Below, piece after piece: positions 33,944 through 41,521 of a DNA stretch of 64,000 bases. The stretch is from Fulvimonas sp. R45 (GTDB lineage Bacteria > Pseudomonadota > Gammaproteobacteria > Xanthomonadales > Rhodanobacteraceae). Within the stretch, counting starts at the first letter, position 1; the number at the start of each line of letters is the position of its first letter. Position numbers and translations under genes: made by a program. The stretch lies in assembly GCF_030504985.1 (NCBI RefSeq), contig NZ_JASERU010000005.1, positions 186,001 to 250,000 on the forward strand. The letters are read 5' to 3'. Under the pieces are notes generated by a model. The model made no database searches, had not been told where the DNA came from, and saw only the letters and a list, made by a program, of their open reading frames with translations.

Positions 33944-34702
33944 TCAAGGTCCCGCTGGAATGGCGCGTGGCCGCGGTACCTGGCCCGCCCGGGCCGCGGC
34001 CCATGGCGGAAGCCCCTTGCCGACGGCCGGACCGGGGACGGGGAAAGGCATCACCGTTCCGCCTGCATGCAGGCGGCGACCACGCGACGATGCGGTGTCG
34101 GGCAGGCATGCCGGCGGGGCATCGTGTGGCAGGTAGGTGGCCCGCTCCTCGCCCACCCTGGCGTGCGGGCCGCGCGCCGGCCCGAGCCGCTGCGACGTCA
34201 CCTCGCGGACGATCGCGAACATGGCCCGCGCGTCGTTGAAGATGGCATGCCCCAGCATGGGCAGCGTCTGGCTCGTCAGCTCGGCGTCGTCGCTGGCCGT
34301 CACCACGTCGCCGTGCGCCGTGATCATTCCGATCAGCTGGTCCAGCCGGTCGACCTGGTCCAGGGTGACGCCGAACACATAGCGGCCACCCGCACCGCCA
34401 GGCACCGGCCCCGCGTTGCCGGGTTCCCCGTCCGCCGTGGACGCAGCCTCCTCTTGCCGCTGCGCCGGCCACGACATGTCGTCCAGCACCATCCCCAGCT
34501 GCTCCGCCAGCAGCTCCAGGCAGATCGCCACTTCGCCCATGTTGATCTCGGGGAGCCCCTCCAGACTCGCATCCGGCGTCCGCGGCTGCGCCAGATGCGA
34601 CAGGAACTCGACATACTCGCGCACCCTCTTCAGCCGGAACTGGCTTTCCTCCGGCAGGAAATAGCCCATCGCATCCGGGTCTTCCGATTCGATCATCGAC
34701 AT
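33944..34702 (-). CDS. XAC0095-family protein with unusual C-terminal tail
   Basis: 252 residues. Residues 1-165 follow the XAC0095-type pattern: GYFLPEESQFRLKRVREYVEFLSHLAQPR, INMGEVAICLELLAEQLGMVLDDMSWPA, then a Gly-rich linker and YVFGVTLDQVDRLDQLIGMITAHGDVV, LPMLGHAIFNDARAM. No biochemical role is known. The last ~75 residues are Pro/Gly/Arg-rich and not family-like, as if a stop had been lost. GAGGAGG sits 8 bases upstream of the ATG. It is divergent from an XRE regulator, sharing a 213-bp control region. Confidence 0.75.
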   Translation of the reverse strand: MSMIESEDPDAMGYFLPEESQFRLKRVREYVEFLSHLAQPRTPDASLEGLPEINMGEVAICLELLAEQLGMVLDDMSWPAQRQEEAASTADGEPGNAGPVPGGAGGRYVFGVTLDQVDRLDQLIGMITAHGDVVTASDDAELTSQTLPMLGHAIFNDARAMFAIVREVTSQRLGPARGPHARVGEERATYLPHDAPPACLPDTASSRGRRLHAGGTVMPFPVPGPAVGKGLPPWAAARAGQVPRPRAIPAGP

Positions 34703-34915
34703 ATTCGCCTCCTCGTTCCATGAAGTGCCGTGTACAAGCCCCGCCCTCGGCAAGGGCTCCTGTCCCCCGCTTTCCATGGCAACAATGCAACTTGAACGTG
34801 GCAATGTCAACAACCATAAATGGCCAGCACGCAAGCGCGCGTGCGCAACAATGGGCCGCACGTGCCGGGCACACCACACGCAGGCACACGGGACGACGCG
34901 ACAACAGGAGTCTGG

Positions 34916-35275
34916 ATGGCCGCACCCTACGAGCACTTCGCGGAACGCCTGCGAAAGGCGCTGGACCGGTCCGGTTTCGAGCAGGGACGCAGCAGGACAG
35001 GCGCGCTGGCCCAGCGCTACGCGGTATCGCGGGAAACCGCGCGCAAATGGCTCACCGGCCTCGCCCTGCCCGAGCTTCCCCGCATCATCGAACTGGCCAA
35101 GGACTTCGACGTCAGCCTCGAATGGCTCGCCACCGGGCGAGGTGCCATGGCCCCGGGCGTCGGCGAAGCGGGCGCCACCTACCGCCGCCTGACCGACAAC
35201 GAAGGCCACCTGCTCGACGTGTTCCGCAAGCTGCCCGAATCCAAGCGGCAGTTGCTGGTGAAGTTTCTTTCCTGA
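34916..35275 (+). CDS. XRE (Cro/CI)-family helix-turn-helix regulator
   Basis: 119 residues. The helix-turn-helix spans about residues 22-65 (GALAQRYAVSRETARKWLTGLALPELPRIIELAKDFDVSLEWLATG), the CI-like arrangement. A short C-terminal helix (DVFRKLPESKRQLLVKFLS) may dimerise. AGGAG lies upstream of the ATG at 34916. Repeated CAACAATG-type words around 34783-34850 in the shared upstream region could be operators for it and the XAC0095-like gene. Target and effector are unknown. Confidence 0.85.
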   Translation: MAAPYEHFAERLRKALDRSGFEQGRSRTGALAQRYAVSRETARKWLTGLALPELPRIIELAKDFDVSLEWLATGRGAMAPGVGEAGATYRRLTDNEGHLLDVFRKLPESKRQLLVKFLS

Positions 35276-35434
35276 AAACGGCAGGGCGGCGCGATCACAA
35301 CACGGGATAGCGCCGCCATCGCGATGGATTCATCGGCCGGCAGTCACGCAGCATGGGCGAAACAGAACATCCGCCCGCGAAAGCATCTTTGATGCCGCAC
35401 GTCGAGCGGGCATCGAGCGAATCCGGCGACAAGC

Positions 35435-35476
35435 TTGCAGTCGACGGCAACGCGACCTAGAGTAAGGCATCCTTAC
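35435..35476 (+). promoter_or_regulatory. Promoter and operator of the AbrB-PIN operon
   Basis: TTGCAG (35435-35440), a 17-base spacer and TAGAGT (35458-35463) form a sigma70-like promoter. GTAAGG-CAT-CCTTAC (35462-35476), an inverted repeat, overlaps the -10 box and start site, 16 bases before the antitoxin ATG. This is as expected for autoregulation by an AbrB-type antitoxin. Confidence 0.65.
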
Positions 35477-35491
35477 ATCAGGCCTCGCCTC

Positions 35492-35809
35492 ATGCTCGCC
35501 AAGCTCACCAGCAAGAACCAGCTGACGCTGCCCAAGGCTGCGGTCGAGGCCGCCGGCAACGCCGAGTATTTCGAGGTGGAGGCGCGCGCCGGGCAACTGG
35601 TGCTGACGCCCGTGCGCATCCAGCGTGCCGATGCCGTGCGCGCCAAGCTCGCCGCGCTGGAGCTTGGCGACGAGGATCTCGCCGCGGCGGTCGCCTGGGC
35701 ACGCCAGGCCGGCCCGACGCGCCGCGCCGCGCGTGTCGCGGAGCCGCGGGCCCGTTACGACACGAAACCGCCGCACCCAGGCAAGTCCGCGCCGCGGCGC
35801 AAGCCGTGA
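35492..35809 (+). CDS. AbrB/MazE-type antitoxin
   Basis: 105 residues. The swapped-hairpin AbrB DNA-binding domain covers residues 1-45 (AKLTSKNQLTLPKAAVEAAG, YFEVEARAGQLVLTPV). The rest, with ADAVRAKLAALELGDEDLAAAVAWAR, is the toxin-binding arm, ending in a basic tail. It overlaps the downstream PIN toxin by four bases (GTGA). It should bind the inverted repeat in its own promoter and neutralise the toxin. Confidence 0.85.
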   Translation: MLAKLTSKNQLTLPKAAVEAAGNAEYFEVEARAGQLVLTPVRIQRADAVRAKLAALELGDEDLAAAVAWARQAGPTRRAARVAEPRARYDTKPPHPGKSAPRRKP

Positions 35810-36243
35810 GCCCGCCCGCACGCGGCACGCCGCGCTGGGTACTCGACACCAACGTCGTGCTGTCGGCGCTGATCCGTCCCGGCGGCGTCAGCGGCCGGCT
35901 GCGCCTCGCCTGGCAGGCGGCCCTGTGCGTGCCGCTGGTCAGCCGTGCCACGGCCGCCGAGCTGATCCGCGTGCTCGCCTATCCCAGGTTCAAGCTGACA
36001 CCCGACGAACAGCACGACCTCCTCGCCGACTACCTGCCGTGGACGGAGGCCTTCCGCATCCCCGAGTCGCCGCCCCGCACGCCGCCGTGCCGCGACCCGC
36101 ACGACCTGCCGTTCCTGCAACTGGCGCTCGCCGCGAAAGCCGATGCGCTGGTCACCGGCGACGCCGACCTGCACGTGCTCGCACCGCTGCGCGGCCTCGC
36201 CATCCTCACGCCGGCGCAGGCGGTCGAGCGGTTGTCATCGTGA
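35806..36243 (+). CDS. PIN-domain toxin (putative endoribonuclease)
   Basis: 145 residues from a GTG overlapping the antitoxin stop. PIN acidic residues are visible: the first Asp in VLDTNVVLSAL, Glu in TAAELIRVLAY, and the C-terminal Asp pair in CRDPHDLPFLQLAL and LVTGDADLHVL. This matches the 'putative toxin-antitoxin system toxin component, PIN family' group. Such proteins are Mg2+-dependent RNases that cleave RNA when free of antitoxin. Confidence 0.88.
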   Translation: MSPPARGTPRWVLDTNVVLSALIRPGGVSGRLRLAWQAALCVPLVSRATAAELIRVLAYPRFKLTPDEQHDLLADYLPWTEAFRIPESPPRTPPCRDPHDLPFLQLALAAKADALVTGDADLHVLAPLRGLAILTPAQAVERLSS

Positions 36244-36296
36244 CCGTTCGACGGTGACCAGGCCATCCACCGTTTCGACATCCGGGGCAGCGTTTG

Positions 36297-37196
36297 TCAT
36301 TGGCCGAATGTCGATTCGGCCCAAGATGGAATCCGGCAAGGGCGGGGAAGGTATTTGTCGTCGATGTCCGGACTCGCACAATGCCATGCCACGGCCTTGT
36401 CGCCACGCACTGCAATCGACATCACGTGACGACCGCGGAGGTGCTCGTCGACGGATGCGCCATCGAACTTCAGGATGATGCTTCCCTTGGCGACCTCGAT
36501 TTCACTCGTGTGCAGGCCGGCCAGATGGACCGGTGGTGGCAGGCCCAGGGCCTCGTTGTCTTCAGGCAGGACACCGTTGTCGCGCAGATAGGTTTCGACC
36601 GCGGCTTTTTCCCCGGCAACGGATGACAAGGCCTCAGCCACCTGCTTGCGCGCCCCATCGGCCCGGTGAAACGAAACGGCGATCCACGCCAGCGGCAGCA
36701 TCACGGCCGCCCCGCCCAGAGCCTGGAAAACCGGCCACCGAACCGCGCCCCGAGGTGCCGGCCTTTCATCGCCGACACGATCGGTCGAGCGCCACGCGTT
36801 TCCGCGCGCGGTGCCACAGCGTTCCGCAGGCGAAAGGGCGAGCATCATGCACGCCACAGCCACAAGCAGGAGAACACCACTGAGCCCCGTGAGCACCGAG
36901 ACCAGCACCCAGAACGCTACCGGGCTTTCGTCACGGGTGAAGCAGACCACGTGCCGGGAATGTCGTCCCACCGCGCACGCCACGCCATCCAGACCCCTGG
37001 CAACGACGTAGGCATAGCCACCGACGAAAAATATCAGGCCCGCAAGCGCCATCACGAAATGCGACAGCTTCTTCAGGGCACCGCTTTCCGGAAAGAAACG
37101 GGCCCATGCGAGCCAGACGATCACACCGAGCGCGAAGACCAGGACCGCCGCGCAAAACGCCACATTCGAGTTCGCAAGACGCGTCCAATGCTCCAT
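36297..37196 (-). CDS. Polytopic membrane protein with C-terminal type IV pilin-like domain
   Basis: 299 residues. Four likely membrane helices (11-33, 44-66, 93-120 and 155-176) are followed by a domain (about 182-287) reading like the globular part of a type IV pilin: RKQVAEALSSVAGEKAAVETYLRDNGVLP, then SEIEVAKGSIILKFD, VMSIAVRGDKAVAWHC and KYLPRPC. Cys273 and Cys287 match the pilin D-loop disulfide. There is no prepilin peptidase site at the N-terminus, so it is not a pilin subunit itself. Function unknown. GAGGTC precedes the ATG. Confidence 0.72.
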   Translation of the reverse strand: MEHWTRLANSNVAFCAAVLVFALGVIVWLAWARFFPESGALKKLSHFVMALAGLIFFVGGYAYVVARGLDGVACAVGRHSRHVVCFTRDESPVAFWVLVSVLTGLSGVLLLVAVACMMLALSPAERCGTARGNAWRSTDRVGDERPAPRGAVRWPVFQALGGAAVMLPLAWIAVSFHRADGARKQVAEALSSVAGEKAAVETYLRDNGVLPEDNEALGLPPPVHLAGLHTSEIEVAKGSIILKFDGASVDEHLRGRHVMSIAVRGDKAVAWHCASPDIDDKYLPRPCRIPSWAESTFGQ

Positions 37197-37303
37197 GTGA
37201 TGACCTCGAGCAGCCTTCGGCAAGGATAAAAGAAAACGAAGGAAACGGGATGCGTCCAGCCAACATGATTCAATCGGAACCCATCCATCCGCCTGCCTGC
37301 TTC

Positions 37304-37996
37304 TCAATTCGCCAGCAACGCCTTGCTGGTCTTTTGCAGCCAATCTGAAATTCCAATCTTTACTGCATCCACATCACCTTGCCCCCGCAACTGGCGCTGG
37401 ATAGTCAAGCGCGTAAGCTTTCCATCGCTCAGAATGATTGCATCGCCATCCACGGTGTCGAAAGAGAAAACGGTGCCATCCTTGGAAATCTTGCGGCGCC
37501 TTATGGAAACAACCATGTACGAGCCCGGAGAAATGCGCCGTATGGAAACAAGTACGGGCTGCTCGATCGACATGCTGGCTCGCCCGGAAGCGGAGGACGA
37601 TGCTTCCTGGATCAGCTTGCGAACGCGTTGCTCATACGCCGTTTTATCTTTGTTCCATAGTGATGCAACATTTTTCCATTGCCGTTCTGTCGCAGCATAG
37701 AGTTGGTCGACGCCAGCCACAGTGAAAGGCCCCGACGCCCCCTGAGAAAGGGTAATGGCAAACGCTGACTCCTTGGGCTTTTCCATTCCATGCACGGATG
37801 CCTTCTCAACGGAGGCAAAGCACCCGACAAGTGTCCCGGACGCTGACGCGGCACGTTTCATCGTGACCAATAGCTGGCTATCGGGTGCGCACGCGCTTAG
37901 ACCTTGTGGAGCTGGTATGGCCATATCGGCCGACCGAGCAGACAACGAGAACAAAGCCAAAAAAAGCAGGCCGCCAATAGAAATATAAAACCTCAC
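37304..37996 (-). CDS. Exported hypothetical protein
   Basis: 230 residues starting at a GTG (37996) chosen because AGGAG lies upstream and the first 23 residues form a textbook signal peptide (FYISIGGLLFLALFSLSARSA). Two cysteines (in LSACAP and VGCFAS) may be paired. The remaining sequence has no family I recognise. Its codons are noticeably richer in A/T than most of the window, suggesting recent acquisition. It lies 107 bases upstream of the pilin-like membrane protein on the same strand, so the two may be functionally linked. Confidence 0.65.
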   Translation of the reverse strand: MRFYISIGGLLFLALFSLSARSADMAIPAPQGLSACAPDSQLLVTMKRAASASGTLVGCFASVEKASVHGMEKPKESAFAITLSQGASGPFTVAGVDQLYAATERQWKNVASLWNKDKTAYEQRVRKLIQEASSSASGRASMSIEQPVLVSIRRISPGSYMVVSIRRRKISKDGTVFSFDTVDGDAIILSDGKLTRLTIQRQLRGQGDVDAVKIGISDWLQKTSKALLAN

Positions 37997-38131
37997 GTCA
38001 CGCGCGCTCCTATTCAGGCCCGGCCAAGCACAGGGATCAAAATTGACTTTCTGCAAAGCAAAGCTCCAAGCGGCGACACACACGTGCGCGAGCCATGGCT
38101 GATCACGGGTGGTTCCACCTTGGCTTTAGAA

Positions 38132-38377
38132 AGGCTTGGAAAGAAGCGGCCCCGATCCACTTAGTTTTGGGTCATGCCAACTTTCACATACGCAGATAAG
38201 TGAACCTGACCCCGTTTTGCGTTGCATGGGAACCTCCAGGGTGCGATCAAAGTATCGCTTCCTGGCCTCCGCTCTGGCGGGGCAGGTTCAGGCTTGGAAA
38301 GAAGCGGCCCCGATCCACTTAGTTTTGGGTCATGCCAACTTTCACATACGCAGATAAGTGAACCTGACCCCGTTTTG
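38132..38377. repeat. Perfect 88-bp direct repeat with 70-bp spacer
   Basis: Bases 38132-38219 are repeated without change at 38290-38377. Each copy contains CCACTTAG and further on ATAAGTGAACC, a weak internal inverted pair (CACTTA/TAAGTG), and ends ACCTGACCCCGTTTTG. The second copy ends three bases before the stop codon of the hsdR relic. It may mark past insertion or recombination. Confidence 0.85.
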
Positions 38378-38380
38378 GAC

Positions 38381-38712
38381 TTACCCTTTCTTCGCCAGTT
38401 CGTCAGCCACCAACTGGAACGCGTCCAGCGCCGTCTGCAGGTTCTCCACGGTATCAGCAGCGATTTCTCGTGAGCCTGCTCGGCCACGCCGCTGAGCATG
38501 ACACCGGCTTCTTGGCTTCGATCACGCCGCAGGCGTACCACCGACGAACAGCAGGTAGTCACACGGGCCGGCGCTGGTGGGGAACTCGCGCACAGCCACA
38601 CCTTCGGCCGCATTGCGGTTGAAGTCAACCATGCCCTGGATGGTCCAGCCGCCGCCTGCATCAGTGCATCGATGTGCTCCCTTGCCTGTCGTTCCGGCGC
38701 CAATGGCGACAT
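38381..38712 (-). pseudogene. Relic of a type I restriction enzyme R subunit (hsdR), frameshifted and internally deleted
   Basis: From an ATG at 38712 the frame gives ERQAREHIDALMQAA; a frameshift then continues as GWTIQGMVDFNRNAAEGVAVREFP and CDYLLFVGG, and a further shift gives CGVIEAKKP. These are the N-terminal HsdR nuclease-domain blocks, with the Glu-x-Lys of the PD-(D/E)XK site. Immediately after, another frame ends TVENLQTALDAFQLVADELAKKG-stop, resembling the tail of a type I subunit. Nearly all of the ~1000-residue protein is missing. No hsdM or hsdS is nearby. Confidence 0.82.
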
Positions 38713-38838
38713 TGTTTCCCCTCAAGCAACGGACTCTAGCGCGACCCGCCGGGCAAACAAGCAACAGTAGTTGTCATAATGCCCCCGCGTTGCTTCGTCG
38801 GCCGGAGTGCAGCGGTGAATACCGCGCAACCCAGTAAT

Positions 38839-39186
38839 CTACTCTAGGATTGACCGCACCGCGTCTAGCGCCTCCTCTACCAAGGACGCAGGTGCCTTCT
38901 CCACCCGTTTGAACGCGCGCGCGCGGGCGTCGATGGTGCGGGTCTGGTCGCACAGCACCACGCCTTGCGTGCGCGTGCCGCTGCCCATCAGGGTGACGCT
39001 GAAGCCGGTTTCGCGCGATGCGCTGCCGCCCTGCGTGATGGGTGCGACCAGCAGCAAGCCAGAAGCCTTGTTGAAGGCGTCGGCGGAGAGCACCAGCACC
39101 GGCCGCGTGCCGCGGATTTCATGCCCCTTGGTCGGATCGAGGCTGAGTTCGAGGATGTCGCCGCGCGCGGGCACACCGCGGCTCAC
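38839..39186 (-). CDS. MazF/PemK-family endoribonuclease toxin
   Basis: 115 residues from a GTG at 39186 that overlaps the antitoxin stop (GTGA). The PemK/MazF core is complete: RGDILELSLDPTKGHEIRGTRPVLVLSADAFN, LLVAPITQGG, and GVVLCDQTRTIDARARAF. It should be a sequence-specific mRNA interferase held in check by the upstream MazE-like protein. It sits beside the hsdR relic and the 88-bp repeats, in a region of gene loss and gain. Confidence 0.93.
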   Translation of the reverse strand: MSRGVPARGDILELSLDPTKGHEIRGTRPVLVLSADAFNKASGLLLVAPITQGGSASRETGFSVTLMGSGTRTQGVVLCDQTRTIDARARAFKRVEKAPASLVEEALDAVRSILE

Positions 39187-39434
39187 AGCAGCTCGCGCCC
39201 GGCAGGTGCATCTTCAAGCGAAGCTTGGTCGCGATGCCATGCGGCCGGGGATTTGGGGCTTTGTGCCAATCGATCCGCCAGACTGCGGCGAGCCGGTGTC
39301 ACCGACAACTTGCGGCCCTCAACCGCCAGCTCGACGACCGACCCGGCTTCGACCGCCATGGTCTGGGCAATGCTCTTGGGAATGGACAGGATGATAGAAC
39401 CACCCGATTGGCGCAGGGTTGCGGCACAGGACAT
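39183..39434 (-). CDS. MazE/PemI-type antitoxin
   Basis: 83 residues: an AbrB-like DNA-binding half (CAATLRQSGGSIILSIPKSIAQTMAVEAGSVVELAVEGRKLSVTP) and a C-terminal toxin-binding tail (SLADRLAQSPKSPAAWHRD). The gene precedes its toxin, as usual. A sigma70-like promoter with a palindrome over the -10 box lies directly upstream, so the operon should be autorepressed. GAGGGA lies about six bases upstream of the start. Confidence 0.92.
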   Translation of the reverse strand: MSCAATLRQSGGSIILSIPKSIAQTMAVEAGSVVELAVEGRKLSVTPARRSLADRLAQSPKSPAAWHRDQASLEDAPAGRELL

Positions 39435-39446
39435 GGTGTTTCCCTC

Positions 39447-39493
39447 AAGTTTTACTGTTGTAAAACTTTAGCATTTACATCCCACTCTTGCAA
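39447..39493 (-). promoter_or_regulatory. Promoter and palindromic operator of the MazEF-type operon
   Basis: On the minus strand TTGCAA (39493-39488), a 17-base spacer and TAAAGT (39470-39465) make a good sigma70 promoter. AAGTTTTAC-TGTT-GTAAAACTT (39447-39468), a perfect 9-bp inverted repeat, overlaps the -10 box and is the likely antitoxin-binding operator. Confidence 0.75.
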
Positions 39494-39620
39494 CGGCACG
39501 GCGGCATGGCTCGAGGCCGGGCCGCCGCGGAAAATCGGGACGGCTGCCCGTCAAATCGCGAGCACCTTGCGCACTGTCTTCGGCGCTGCCGCAGCACGTG
39601 CGGCAGCGCCTTGCGGGTCA

Positions 39621-41291
39621 TCAAACCATCGGCAACTTCAACCCCTGCTCCTTCGCGCACTCAACAGCAATCTCGTACCCCGCATCCGCATGCCGCATCA
39701 CGCCGGTACCCGGATCGTTCCACAACACCCGCGCAATGCGCTTGTCCGCCTCGGCGCTGCCGTCGCACACGATCACCACGCCGGCGTGCTGGCTGTAGCC
39801 CATGCCCACGCCGCCGCCGTGGTGGAAGCTCACCCAGGTGGCGCCGCCGGCAGTGTTGAGCAGCGCGTTGAGCAACGGCCAGTCGGACACGGCGTCGCTG
39901 CCGTCCTTCATCGCCTCGGTTTCGCGGTTCGGTGACGCGACGGAGCCAGAGTCGAGGTGGTCGCGGCCGATCACCACCGGTGCCTTCAGCTCGCCCTTGC
40001 GTACCATTTCGTTGAAGGCGAGGCCGAGCTTGTGCCGCTGGCCCAGGCCCACCCAGCAGATGCGCGCTGGCAGGCCCTGGAAGCTGATGCGCTCCTTCGC
40101 CATGTCCAGCCAGTGGTGCAGGTGCGGGTCGTCGGGGATCAGCTCCTTCACCTTCTGGTCGGTCTTGTAGATGTCCTCCGGGTCGCCGGACAGCGCCACC
40201 CAGCGGAACGGGCCCACGCCGCGGCAGAACAGCGGACGCACGTAGGCGGGCACGAAGCCGGGGAACGCGAACGCGTTGTCGCAGCCTTCGTCCTTCGCCA
40301 TCTGGCGGATGTTGTTGCCGTAGTCGAAGGTGGGGATGCCCTGTGCGTGGAACGCCAGCATCGCTTCCACGTGCTTCTTCATCGATTGCTTGGCGGCCTT
40401 GGTGGTGCCGGCCGGGTCGCTCTTGCGGCGCTCGGCCCACTGCTCCAACGTCCAGCCCTGCGGCAGGTAGCCGTTGACCGGGTCGTGCGCGCTGGTCTGG
40501 TCGGTGACGGCGTCGGGCTTGACGCCACGGCGCACGAGTTCGGGCAGCACGTCGGCGGCGTTGCCGAGCAGCGCGATGGATTTCGCTTCGCCGGCGGCGG
40601 TGTACTTGGCGATGCGCGCCAGCGCATCGTCGAGGTCCGTGGCCTGCTCGTCCACGTAGCGGGTCTTCAGGCGGAAGTCGATGCGGCTCTGCTGGCACTC
40701 GATGTTGAGGCTGCACGCGCCGGCGAGGCTGGCTGCCAGCGGCTGCGCGCCGCCCATGCCGCCGAGGCCCGCGGTGAGTATCCAACGCCCTTTCAGCGAA
40801 CCGCCGTAGCTCTGCCGGCCCATCTCCACGAAGGTTTCGTAGGTGCCCTGCACGATGCCCTGCGAGCCGATGTAGATCCACGAGCCGGCCGTCATCTGGC
40901 CGTACATCATCAGGCCCTTTTTATCCAACTCGTTGAAGTGCTCCCAGTTCGCCCAGGCCGGCACCAGGTTGGAGTTGGCGATCAGCACGCGCGGCGCGTC
41001 CCTGTGCGTGGGGAACACGCCCACCGGCTTGCCGGACTGCACCAGCAGCGTCTCGTCGTCGCCCAGCTTGCGCAGGCTGCGCAGGATCGCGTCGAAGCAT
41101 TCCCAGTTGCGCGCGGCGCGGCCGATGCCGCCGTACACCACCAGCTCCGCCGGGTTCTCCGCCACCTCGGGATCGAGGTTGTTCTGGATCATGCGGAACG
41201 GCGCCTCGGTGAGCCAGCTCTTGCAGCTCAGCTCGGTGCCGCGCGGCGCGCGGATGGTGCGGGTGGTGTCGATGCGGGTGGGGGCGTTCAT
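39621..41291 (-). CDS. hutU: Urocanate hydratase
   Basis: 556 residues, full length. NAD-binding and active-site blocks of urocanase are clear: [54 protein letters not shown] and the C-terminal [23 protein letters not shown]. It converts urocanate to imidazolonepropionate, the second step of histidine degradation. No hutH, hutI, hutG or hutC is in the flanking genes, so the remaining hut genes must be elsewhere or upstream steps are missing. Confidence 0.97.
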   Translation of the reverse strand: MNAPTRIDTTRTIRAPRGTELSCKSWLTEAPFRMIQNNLDPEVAENPAELVVYGGIGRAARNWECFDAILRSLRKLGDDETLLVQSGKPVGVFPTHRDAPRVLIANSNLVPAWANWEHFNELDKKGLMMYGQMTAGSWIYIGSQGIVQGTYETFVEMGRQSYGGSLKGRWILTAGLGGMGGAQPLAASLAGACSLNIECQQSRIDFRLKTRYVDEQATDLDDALARIAKYTAAGEAKSIALLGNAADVLPELVRRGVKPDAVTDQTSAHDPVNGYLPQGWTLEQWAERRKSDPAGTTKAAKQSMKKHVEAMLAFHAQGIPTFDYGNNIRQMAKDEGCDNAFAFPGFVPAYVRPLFCRGVGPFRWVALSGDPEDIYKTDQKVKELIPDDPHLHHWLDMAKERISFQGLPARICWVGLGQRHKLGLAFNEMVRKGELKAPVVIGRDHLDSGSVASPNRETEAMKDGSDAVSDWPLLNALLNTAGGATWVSFHHGGGVGMGYSQHAGVVIVCDGSAEADKRIARVLWNDPGTGVMRHADAGYEIAVECAKEQGLKLPMV

Positions 41292-41521
41292 GGCGATCTC
41301 CGACAGGACAGACCGTGAGTATACGGCCCGACCGAGGGCACGACCTCAGGCATCGACCATGCGCCGCAACATGCCCGCGCCGGCGCGCAGCGGCCGTGTT
41401 CCGCGCCAGCGTACGCAAGGAGAAACCGGCATCGCATTCGGTTCCAAGCGCTGCATGATGCGATGTAACCGCGCACCGTGTTGGCGCGAAAAGCCCTCCA
41501 TCGACATCGTGAGGAGGCGAC

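Noticed and set aside
38132-38377. Integron attC sites or CRISPR repeats for the 88-bp repeats
   Set aside because: Only two copies, no integrase or cas gene, and no typical R'/R'' core sites; left as an unexplained direct repeat.
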